Made by a program: the position numbers and the translations under genes
The notes under the pieces: model-generated
What the model was told of the DNA's origin: nothing
Seen by the model: the letters and a program-made list of their open reading frames with translations, nothing else
Database searches by the model: none
Source: Phycisphaerae bacterium
GTDB lineage: Bacteria; Planctomycetota; Phycisphaerae; SM23-33
Direction of reading: 5' to 3'
DNA length: 64,000 nucleotides
Assembly (NCBI GenBank): GCA_030745875.1
Contig: JASLNT010000059.1
Span: 62,001-126,000, forward strand
Shown here: piece after piece, positions 24,160-32,008 of the stretch
How the letters are laid out: the number at the start of each line of letters is the position of its first letter
Numbering within the stretch: position 1 is the first letter of the stretch

Positions 24160-26010
24160 ATGAAGAATGGGTATTGGCAGCGGTTGCTTCGTATCAATTT
24201 GACGACCCGCACCTCTGAGGTCGAGCCTATCGCCGAAGAGGATCTTCGAGGATTTGTAGGCGGAGCCGGTCTCGGAGCGGAAATCCTCCGCCGCGAAACG
24301 CCCGCCAGGCAGGATCCCTATGGTCCGGAGAATCGCCTGATCTTCGCAACCGGCCCGTTCCAGGGACCGCCCGTGCCCGGAGGCGCGAAGTTCAGCGTTG
24401 TCGCCGTCTCGCCGGTAACGCACACTTTTGGCGATTCGGCAGCCGGCGCGAGTTGGGGACCGTCGCTAAAGGACGCCGGATACGACGTGCTGCTCTTCGA
24501 GGGCTCCGCAGACGCGCCGGTCTACGTAACCATTGAGGATGACAAGGTCGAGATCCTCGATGCTTCCGACATGTGGGGCCTTGACTCATTTGAAACAGTA
24601 GACGCCGTCCACGAACAGATCGGTCACGACAAACTCAGCGTTGCGTCGATCGGACCGGCCGGAGAACGCAAGGTCGCCATAGCCTGCATCACCTTCGACA
24701 AACACAGCTTCGCCGGACGATGCGGGCTCGGAGCCGTTATGGGCGCCAAGAACCTCAAGGCGATCGCCGTAGGCGGAACTCAGGCAGCCGAACTTCACGA
24801 TCCGCAGCTCGCGGCCTCGCTGATAAAGCAGTTCCAGCAGGATATCGCCCAGGTCGTCAGGGAAAATGGATTCCGCGAGCACGGAACTCCCGGTTTGTGC
24901 GAAGACGCAGAAGCTCTCGGCGACATGCCGATCAAGTATTGGGACGGTGATGTCTGGCCGGAGGGCGCTAAGAAGCTTGGTGGTGAGAGCTACACTAACG
25001 CACTCAAAGCCAAACCGTATCCCTGCAAATACTGCCCCATCGGATGCCATCGCGATATCACCATAGACGAACCGAAAGAGTATGCGATGAAGGGCATCGG
25101 ACCGGAATACGAAACGCTGGGAATGATGGGCACCAATCTGCTGATCGACGACCCCAAAGCCGTCGCCGTCGCCAACGAGTCAGCCAACCGCCTCGGAATC
25201 GACACCATCTCCGCCGGAGCCATGATAGGCTTTGCGATGGAATGTTTTGAGAAGGGATGGATAACGTCCGAGCAGACCGGCGGTCTGGACCTTACCTGGG
25301 GCAATCCCGCCGCCCTGATCGCCCTGACCGAACAGATTGGCAAGCGCGAGGGCCTGGGCGCCATATTCGGCGATGGTATCCTGCCTGCGGCTGAGGGGAT
25401 ATCTCCCGAAGCTGTCGAAAGCGTTGTGCACGTAAAGGGCCTGGACCTGCCCGCACACGATCCGCGGGCGTGCTTCTCGCTGGCTCCGAGTTATGCGACC
25501 AGCACGCGCGGGGCCTGCCACTTCCGCGGACCGTGTGAAGATGTGGAAATGGGCGGGTTCTACATTCCCGAAGCCGGAATCACCGAAGAGACCACCACGC
25601 TTCTCGAGGGAGACAACCAGGGGCTGCTGGCCGGTAAGTGTCAGGATCTGGGGTCGCTGGCTAATTCGCTGGTTGTGTGCTTGTTTGTGATCGACGGCGG
25701 CGACTGGGCGCTGACGGGCGTAAAAGACCTGTTCAACGCCATTACCGGATGGGATTTCTCCACCGACGATCTTCTACAGGCCGGCGAGCGCGGTTTTACC
25801 TCGCAAAGGCTGATTAACATTCGAGACGGATACGGCGCCAAGACCGATGTGCTGCCCAAAAAGATGTTCCAAGCCGCCGAATCCGGCGGGCGTGCGGGCA
25901 AGGTTCCGCCCCTGGCGGATATGCTGCGGGAGTATTACGGAGTTCGCGGTTGGGATGCGGACGGCGTGCCCACCGACGAGACGCTCGAACGATTGGGACT
26001 GACCAGATAA
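24160..26010 (+). CDS. Aldehyde:ferredoxin oxidoreductase, tungsten type
   Basis: The start at 24160 has GAGGAG at 6 bases; the ATG at 24131 and the frame above it are not supported. The 616-residue enzyme oxidises an aldehyde to the acid and reduces ferredoxin, using a tungsten bis-pterin and one 4Fe-4S cluster, in the cytoplasm. The cluster ligands are visible as CKYCPIGC (Cys289, 292 and 296) and Cys507 in SLVVCLF, closely matching the spacing in Pyrococcus AOR. The N-terminal GGAGLGAEILRRE and later GAKFSVVAVSP segments are typical of the pterin-binding domain. The substrate is unknown. The DapA-family lyase 30 bases downstream could supply an aldehyde from a keto acid; that is inference. 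Confidence 0.93.
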   Translation: MKNGYWQRLLRINLTTRTSEVEPIAEEDLRGFVGGAGLGAEILRRETPARQDPYGPENRLIFATGPFQGPPVPGGAKFSVVAVSPVTHTFGDSAAGASWGPSLKDAGYDVLLFEGSADAPVYVTIEDDKVEILDASDMWGLDSFETVDAVHEQIGHDKLSVASIGPAGERKVAIACITFDKHSFAGRCGLGAVMGAKNLKAIAVGGTQAAELHDPQLAASLIKQFQQDIAQVVRENGFREHGTPGLCEDAEALGDMPIKYWDGDVWPEGAKKLGGESYTNALKAKPYPCKYCPIGCHRDITIDEPKEYAMKGIGPEYETLGMMGTNLLIDDPKAVAVANESANRLGIDTISAGAMIGFAMECFEKGWITSEQTGGLDLTWGNPAALIALTEQIGKREGLGAIFGDGILPAAEGISPEAVESVVHVKGLDLPAHDPRACFSLAPSYATSTRGACHFRGPCEDVEMGGFYIPEAGITEETTTLLEGDNQGLLAGKCQDLGSLANSLVVCLFVIDGGDWALTGVKDLFNAITGWDFSTDDLLQAGERGFTSQRLINIRDGYGAKTDVLPKKMFQAAESGGRAGKVPPLADMLREYYGVRGWDADGVPTDETLERLGLTR

Positions 26011-26040
26011 CACGCGAAGAACGGACAAGAGGAGTATTTG

Positions 26041-26931
26041 ATGGCTGCGGATTTCAAGGGCGTATTTCCGGCATTGGTGACGCCAATGACCGACGAGCAG
26101 GAAGTGGACTACGAAGCACTGTCGAGCTTTGTTAACCACATGATCGAAGAGGGCGGAGTCCATGGCGTTATTCCGCTGGGCAGTACGGGCGAATACTACG
26201 CCCTCAGCGATCAGGAGCGACTGGACGTAACAGCCGCCACGATCGACGCAGCCGCCGGACGCGTGCCAGTCCTCGTCGGCACGAACGGAGGGAGCACGCG
26301 ACAGATCATAGAATACTCCCAGCAGGCCCAATCGCAGGGCGCCGCAGGCCTCCTGCTGGCTGCTCCGTATTACTCCCTGCCGACACCCGGAGAACTCGTT
26401 GAACATTTTCGCGCGATCGACAGTGAAGTTGATATCCCCATCATGCTCTATAACTATCCCGGGCGCACCGGTGTGGATATGACGCCTGACGTAGTTGGCG
26501 AACTTGCCGATCTGGACAACGTGCAGTACGTCAAGGAGTCCACCGGCGACCTAACGCGAGTCAGCGAGATTATCCGGCGCTTCGGCGACAAGATAACCGT
26601 TTTCTGCGGATGCGATACGTTGGCGCTGGAGAGCTTCTTTATGGGCGCTTCCGGTTGGGTCAGCGGATTCTTCAACGTGCTTCCGACAGAGAGCGTCAAG
26701 TTGTTCGAACTGGCGGTCGAGACCAATGACCTGACCGCGGCGCGGGAGCTTTACTACAGTATTCTGCCCGTACTGGGTCTGTTGGAGGGCGGGGGCAAGT
26801 ACACACAATTCGTCAAGGCCGCATGCGGACTGATGGGCCGCCCCGTAGGTCCTCCGCGACAGCCCCTGGCGCCCCCCAACGCCGATGAAGTTTCACAATT
26901 GACCGAAGCGCTCAAGCCGTTCAGCGGATGA
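26041..26931 (+). CDS. Dihydrodipicolinate synthase / N-acetylneuraminate lyase family protein
   Basis: The start is ATG 26041 with AGAGGAG 6 bases upstream; the TTG directly before it is not needed. The 296-residue TIM-barrel protein has the family motifs GSTGEYYALSDQER, the catalytic-tyrosine segment YNYPGRTGVDM and the Schiff-base lysine in VKESTGD. Members cleave or form 2-keto acids (DHDPS, sialic acid lyase, KDG aldolase and others). GSTGE instead of GTTGE and the AOR partner argue for a catabolic lyase and against the lysine-pathway enzyme, but this is not proven. It forms an operon with AOR and is a cytoplasmic class I aldolase. Confidence 0.9.
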   Translation: MAADFKGVFPALVTPMTDEQEVDYEALSSFVNHMIEEGGVHGVIPLGSTGEYYALSDQERLDVTAATIDAAAGRVPVLVGTNGGSTRQIIEYSQQAQSQGAAGLLLAAPYYSLPTPGELVEHFRAIDSEVDIPIMLYNYPGRTGVDMTPDVVGELADLDNVQYVKESTGDLTRVSEIIRRFGDKITVFCGCDTLALESFFMGASGWVSGFFNVLPTESVKLFELAVETNDLTAARELYYSILPVLGLLEGGGKYTQFVKAACGLMGRPVGPPRQPLAPPNADEVSQLTEALKPFSG

Positions 26932-27090
26932 GAAATCTTGTCGCCGTCTTCGTTTTCGGGAGCGGCGCGGGCGGCAATAACGGCTGTGCCAAGACGTTAT
27001 TTAAGTAGCAATCCAGAATATCGCGGGCCTCGGGCGAGCGTGCTTGCGAATTACTCAGAATCGATTTTTCTCCAACACAGGAGACTCACC

Positions 27091-28302
27091 ATGCCGGATA
27101 AAACAAAAGTCACACGTCGTGGTTTCATGAAGACCGCAGCGGTCGCCGCGGCGGTCCCATTGTTTGTTAATTCCAGGGCGTTCGGAGCCAACGACCGTAT
27201 CACGATGGGGTGCATCGGACTTGGCGGACGGGGAACGGGAGACATGGGCGGATTCCTGGGCTCGGGCAATGTCCAGGTCGTCGCGGTATGCGACGTTGTC
27301 GACGCACACTGCCAAAGAGCCAAAGGCAAGGTCGATGGCAAGTACAAGTCCAAAGACTGCAAGGCTTACGTTGACTTTCGCGACATCACCGGCCGCGACG
27401 ACATCGAGGCGGTCATGATCGGAACGCCGGACCACTGGCATGCGGCGATTTCGATCGAAGCGATGAAGAACGGCAAAGACGTTTTCTGCGAGAAGCCTGA
27501 GACGCTTACGGTTCGCCAGGGCCGTGAGATGGTGAAGATCGCCCGCCGCTACGGTCGCGTCTTCTCCGGCGGGTCCCAGCGAGTATGGGGCGACTACAAC
27601 TGGTACCATAGAATGGTCCGGGGCGGGGCGCTCGGCGATGTCAAAGAAGCGTGGGTGAATGTCTGGGGACCGTCGGGACCGTGTCTCCTTCCGCCTGTGA
27701 AAACACCCGAAGGCGTCAACTGGGATCTCTGGTTGGGCCCTGCTCCCCAACGCCCGTTCCACCCGAACCTGATTAGAGGGGGCTTCCGCCCGTATCGCGA
27801 TTACTCGGGCGGTGGAATGACCGACTGGGGCTGCCACACGTTCGGTGGGGCGATGTTCTGCCTGAACCTGCACATGACCGGACCGACCGGTATTACCCCG
27901 CCGGATGGTAAGGACGTCAAGCTGCTGACATTCGAGTTCGCCAACGGTGTGAAGATTTACCATGACATGAAGGGCCCGCGGATGGCGTACAAAGGAACTG
28001 AAGGTAAGATCCCCGGTCCGAAGGGCACGCGGCAGCAGACTCCTCCGAACATTCATATTCCCAATTACAAAGGTCGCGGCGGACTGATCGGCGACTTCCT
28101 CCACTGTGTTCGCACGCGAGAGAAACCCTTCCGCGATATCGAGCCGGCGCACCGAGCGGCCACCCTCTGCCACCTGGGCAATATCGCCTACTGGCTCAAG
28201 AGGCCTTTGAAGTGGGATCCGGAAAAAGAAGAGATCATCGGCGACAAAGAGGCCGCCCGCTGGCTCGATCGCGAAGCGCGCGAGCCCTGGGGACTTTGGT
28301 AA
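27091..28302 (+). CDS. Tat-exported Gfo/Idh/MocA-family oxidoreductase
   Basis: The start at 27091 has AGGAG 8 bases upstream; the frame above it up to 26938 lacks support. The 403-residue product has a twin-arginine signal (VTRRGFMKTAAVAAAVP), then a Rossmann segment GCIGLGGRGTGDMGG for NAD(P), the typical GTPDHWHA loop and CEKPETLT with the active-site lysine of the family. Such enzymes oxidise or epimerise sugars and inositols; exported forms that carry a pre-bound nicotinamide cofactor, like glucose-fructose oxidoreductase, are known. It heads a tightly spaced gene group with the HEAT-repeat, sulfatase and HzsA-like genes. Confidence 0.9.
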   Translation: MPDKTKVTRRGFMKTAAVAAAVPLFVNSRAFGANDRITMGCIGLGGRGTGDMGGFLGSGNVQVVAVCDVVDAHCQRAKGKVDGKYKSKDCKAYVDFRDITGRDDIEAVMIGTPDHWHAAISIEAMKNGKDVFCEKPETLTVRQGREMVKIARRYGRVFSGGSQRVWGDYNWYHRMVRGGALGDVKEAWVNVWGPSGPCLLPPVKTPEGVNWDLWLGPAPQRPFHPNLIRGGFRPYRDYSGGGMTDWGCHTFGGAMFCLNLHMTGPTGITPPDGKDVKLLTFEFANGVKIYHDMKGPRMAYKGTEGKIPGPKGTRQQTPPNIHIPNYKGRGGLIGDFLHCVRTREKPFRDIEPAHRAATLCHLGNIAYWLKRPLKWDPEKEEIIGDKEAARWLDREAREPWGLW

Positions 28303-28344
28303 TCGATAGAAAGACTGATACGACCTCAACGAAAGGATCATGCG

Positions 28345-30378
28345 ATGAAACGTTCGTTTACGATATTGCTGTCGGCGGTGATGACGCTGGCGGCGTTTGG
28401 TTCGTTAGCCCGCGCCGACGTGCCGGCTGATCTCGACAAGGCCTTGGCCGATGCGGCGACGTGGAAGTTCGGCGATGACGACAAGCCAATGAAGACTATC
28501 GAGACCGCGACTTTTGAGGCGGGCAAAGACGCAACACTCCGAGGACCGGTGGAGACCAGATTGATTGCGGCGCTGAAGAGTTCGAAATCCGTCGATCTGC
28601 GTCGGTTCATCTGCAGGCAGTTGCGCACGATAGGAACCGCCCGGGCGATACCCGCTCTGGCGAGTTTGCTGGGCGACGCGGACCTTACGCACGGAGCCCG
28701 CTACGCGCTGGGTCGCATCGAAGACCCCAAAGCCGCCGCCGCTCTGCACGATGCGATGGGCAAGACCAAAGGCAATATCCAGGCTGGTATAATCGTCACG
28801 CTGGCTAAGCGCGGATACCCCGCGGCGATCGGCGATATGGCCAGGCTGTTCGGTTCGGCGGACAAGACTGTGGCCCACGCGGCGATCCGGGGCGTGGGCG
28901 TAATGGGGACGTCGACCGGCGCCAAAGTTCTGCTAAGAGCTCGAACATCCGCCTCAGGCCAACTCCGCAAACGCATCACTGACGCTATGCTGGAGTGCGC
29001 CGATAAACTAACCGCCGGGGGGAAGGGCTCGGACGCGGCTGTTATCTACAAAGTGCTCTATACGCCCAAAGAAATCGTCCACGTTCGTCTGGCGTCGCTT
29101 CGAGGGCTTGCACGATCGCAGGGCTCCGGAGCGGTGAACACTCTTGCGATCGTCATCAAAGGCGACGATCCACAGATGCGGGCCAGCGCCATCGCACTGA
29201 TGACGGATGTGAAAGACAGCAGCGCGACGAAAACACTGGTCGATCTGCTGGGAACTATGAAACCCGAGAGCCAAACGCTCATCCTCGCCAGCCTCGGAGC
29301 ACGCGGTGACAAGTCGGCCTGCCCGGCGGTCACGAAGCTAACCGCCAGCGAGGACAAAGCCGTGAAGGGCGCCGCGCTTGAAGCCCTCGGCACGGTCGGC
29401 GGGGCGGGCTCGGTCCCGCTGCTGATAAAGAACGCCGGAACCGGCGGAGCCGAACGGTCCGCTCAAACCGCACTGATGGCGATAAAAGGCTCCGGTGTGG
29501 ATGACGCCATCATAAAGGCCGTAGCCTCCGAAGAGACCAAAACCAGCATAGAGGCCATCAAGGCCCTCAGGGCGCGCGGATGCGCCAAAGCCGTCGACGC
29601 GCTGTTCAAAGCCGCGGTCTCCAAGGATTCCACCGTGAGGCGAACGTCTGCAGAAGCGTTGGGAACGCTGGCTGGCGAGAAGGACATCAACCGCCTGCTG
29701 GCGATACTGGTGAAACCTGTTGATCCCAAGGACCGCGCGGCGCTGGAGCATGCGGCTGGAACGGTGTTCCTGTCGGTAGGCGACAATGAAAAGTGCGCCG
29801 GGAAAGTGCTTACTGCTACTCATTCGGCCTCGGGCGAGGCGAAGGCGGCGCTGGTTCGTTTGCTGGGCAAGGTCCCCACGCCAAAGGGGCTCGATGCGGT
29901 GAAGACGCTGATTAAGAGTTCCGACAAGGCGGTCAATGATGCGTCCGTTCGCACTCTGGCTGATTGGTCAAACATCGAGCCCGCAGACGCCGTGATCGCA
30001 CTGGCGAGGTCAACGTCCAACAAGACCCACCGCGTTCTGCTGCTTCGCGGTTATGTGCGTATGGCGAGTATGACTAAAGACCCAACCGACATGTGCCTTC
30101 AGGCGATGAAACTCGCCGACAGCACGCAGGGCAAGAAGCTGGTCCTGTCGGGGTTCGGAAGCGCCGGAACGATGGGGGCTCTCAACGAGGTCGCCAAGTA
30201 CTTCAACGATGAGAAAGTACGCGAAGAAGCCGGTCTTGCCGCAGCCATGATCGGTGAAAAACTCAAGCGATCGAAGGAAAGACTGCAGGTCAAATTCATT
30301 CTCCAAAAGGTCCTGAAGTTCACCAAGAGCTCCAACACTCGCAGGCGAGTGCAAAAGATTGTCAAAGACATAAGATAG
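28345..30378 (+). CDS. Exported HEAT-repeat protein
   Basis: The 677-residue product has a signal peptide (MKRSFTILLSAVMTLAAFGSLARA). The mature part is a chain of HEAT / PBS-lyase-like helical repeats of about 30 residues, for example TARAIPALASLLGDADLTHG, then ARYALGRIEDPKAAAALHDAM and TVRRTSAEALGTLAGEKDIN. HEAT solenoids are protein-binding scaffolds and are often found in planctomycetal gene clusters with sulfatases and cytochromes. I see no catalytic motif. The gap to the preceding gene is 42 bases and to the sulfatase 11 bases, so they are probably co-transcribed. Confidence 0.88.
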   Translation: MKRSFTILLSAVMTLAAFGSLARADVPADLDKALADAATWKFGDDDKPMKTIETATFEAGKDATLRGPVETRLIAALKSSKSVDLRRFICRQLRTIGTARAIPALASLLGDADLTHGARYALGRIEDPKAAAALHDAMGKTKGNIQAGIIVTLAKRGYPAAIGDMARLFGSADKTVAHAAIRGVGVMGTSTGAKVLLRARTSASGQLRKRITDAMLECADKLTAGGKGSDAAVIYKVLYTPKEIVHVRLASLRGLARSQGSGAVNTLAIVIKGDDPQMRASAIALMTDVKDSSATKTLVDLLGTMKPESQTLILASLGARGDKSACPAVTKLTASEDKAVKGAALEALGTVGGAGSVPLLIKNAGTGGAERSAQTALMAIKGSGVDDAIIKAVASEETKTSIEAIKALRARGCAKAVDALFKAAVSKDSTVRRTSAEALGTLAGEKDINRLLAILVKPVDPKDRAALEHAAGTVFLSVGDNEKCAGKVLTATHSASGEAKAALVRLLGKVPTPKGLDAVKTLIKSSDKAVNDASVRTLADWSNIEPADAVIALARSTSNKTHRVLLLRGYVRMASMTKDPTDMCLQAMKLADSTQGKKLVLSGFGSAGTMGALNEVAKYFNDEKVREEAGLAAAMIGEKLKRSKERLQVKFILQKVLKFTKSSNTRRRVQKIVKDIR

Positions 30379-30389
30379 GGTATGGCGCC

Positions 30390-31988
30390 TTGAGTAGATT
30401 GCGACTTACCAGACGGACGTTCCTTAGAAGCGCCGGACTGACCGCGGCGGCTGTTGTTGTGCCCGCAGTCGCCCGAGGCGCTCCGGCCGGGCGCGATCGG
30501 CCTGATATCGTCGTGATCATGGCTGACGACATGGGGTATTCGGACATCGGATGTTACGGCGGTGAGATTTCCACGCCGAACATCGACTCCATCGCCGCCT
30601 CAGGTCTGCGTTTTACGCAGTATCATTCGGAGAACATGTGCGCCCCGACGCGCGCGTCTCTACTGACGGGCCTGTACCACAATCGCGGTTTTGGAAAGAA
30701 CACCGTAACCGTTGCTGAAGTCCTCGGACGGGCCGGTTACAGCACGTGCATGTCCGGCAAGTGGCATGTCGCGGGAGCCCGTCGCGATCAAACGCCTCCG
30801 AAACGCGGTTTCAAGCGGTTCTTTGGTACGCTGAGCGGGTGCGGGAGTTTCTTCGCACCGAAGTTCCTGAATCGCGATGAGAAGAACGCAGAACACGAGT
30901 GGAAGGACAAGAACTTCTACTACACCGACGCGATTTCCGACAATGCGGCTGGATACGTCAAAGAAACGCCGAAAGACACGCCCCTGTTTCTGCACGTAGC
31001 CTACACCGCGGCGCACTGGCCTCTGCATGCCGACCCTGAAGATATCGCACGCTACAAGGGCAAGTACTCGATGGGTTGGGATGAACTTCGCAACCGGCGC
31101 CTGGCGCGAATGAAGAAACTGAGCGTGGTTCCCGAGAATGTGAAACTCTCACCCCGGAACCCGGAGGTTCCGGCGTGGGCTGACGCTGAGAACAAGCCCT
31201 GGCAGGAACGCCGAATGGAGGTCTACGCAGCGCAGATCGAAGCTATGGACCGCGGGATCGGGCGGATCGTAAAGGCTCTCGAATCCAGCGGGCGTCTGGA
31301 CAACACTGTGCTGATGTTCACTATCGACAACGGCGGTTGTCACGTGGAGTTCAGCCCGAAACGCACTGGCGCCTGGCTGAACAAAACCACGCGCGACGGT
31401 AAACCGCTGAAGGTGGGCAATCTGCCCGAGGTGATGCCCGGGCCTGAGGATACGTGGCAGAGTTACGGCTACGGATGGGCCAATGCGTCGAATACTCCGT
31501 TCCGAATGTACAAGCAGTTCGATCATCAGGGCGGAGTGCTCCTGCCGATGATCGTCCAGTGGCCGAAGGTGATTAAGACCGGTGGGGCGATGACTGACCA
31601 GGTGTGTCACGTGATCGACATTACGCCCACCGCGCTGGATCTGGCGGGGTGCGAGTATCCCAAAACGTTCAATGGCGCTGAGATACTCCCGGTCGACGGG
31701 AAGAGCATGGCGCCGATATTCCACGGTAAGAAAAGAAAAGGGCACGATGTGCTCTACTGGCGTTTCGCACACGGACGGGCGGTGCGGCGGGGCAAGTGGA
31801 AGCTTGTCGCAGAAGGCAGGAACGGCCGGTGGGAGTTGTACGACATGCAGGCCGATCCGGTCGAACTGAACGATCTAGCGTCGGATAAACCCGAAATAGT
31901 CAATGAGCTCTCAGGCCTCTGGCGGGCCTGGAGCGGATCGAAACGCGGCGGCAAGAAGCCCCGCAGGAAACGCGCCGATAAGAAATGA
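30390..31988 (+). CDS. Tat-exported sulfatase (type I, formylglycine)
   Basis: The start is a TTG at 30390, with AGGG 9 bases before it; an ATG at 30382 stops at once in its frame. The 532-residue product has a twin-arginine signal (LTRRTFLRSAGL). The metal-binding start of the sulfatase fold, IVVIMADDMGYSDIGCYGG, is present, and the maturation motif CAPTR has Cys84 as the residue converted to formylglycine. GKWHVAG supplies the following catalytic lysine/histidine, and a late DNGG motif completes the metal site. It would remove sulfate esters from sulfated glycans in the periplasm. No canonical FGE or anSME is in the window. Its stop overlaps the possible first start of the next gene by 4 bases. 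Confidence 0.93.
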   Translation: MSRLRLTRRTFLRSAGLTAAAVVVPAVARGAPAGRDRPDIVVIMADDMGYSDIGCYGGEISTPNIDSIAASGLRFTQYHSENMCAPTRASLLTGLYHNRGFGKNTVTVAEVLGRAGYSTCMSGKWHVAGARRDQTPPKRGFKRFFGTLSGCGSFFAPKFLNRDEKNAEHEWKDKNFYYTDAISDNAAGYVKETPKDTPLFLHVAYTAAHWPLHADPEDIARYKGKYSMGWDELRNRRLARMKKLSVVPENVKLSPRNPEVPAWADAENKPWQERRMEVYAAQIEAMDRGIGRIVKALESSGRLDNTVLMFTIDNGGCHVEFSPKRTGAWLNKTTRDGKPLKVGNLPEVMPGPEDTWQSYGYGWANASNTPFRMYKQFDHQGGVLLPMIVQWPKVIKTGGAMTDQVCHVIDITPTALDLAGCEYPKTFNGAEILPVDGKSMAPIFHGKKRKGHDVLYWRFAHGRAVRRGKWKLVAEGRNGRWELYDMQADPVELNDLASDKPEIVNELSGLWRAWSGSKRGGKKPRRKRADKK

Positions 31989-32008
31989 TCTCGGCCGGGA
32001 GCTGTTAT

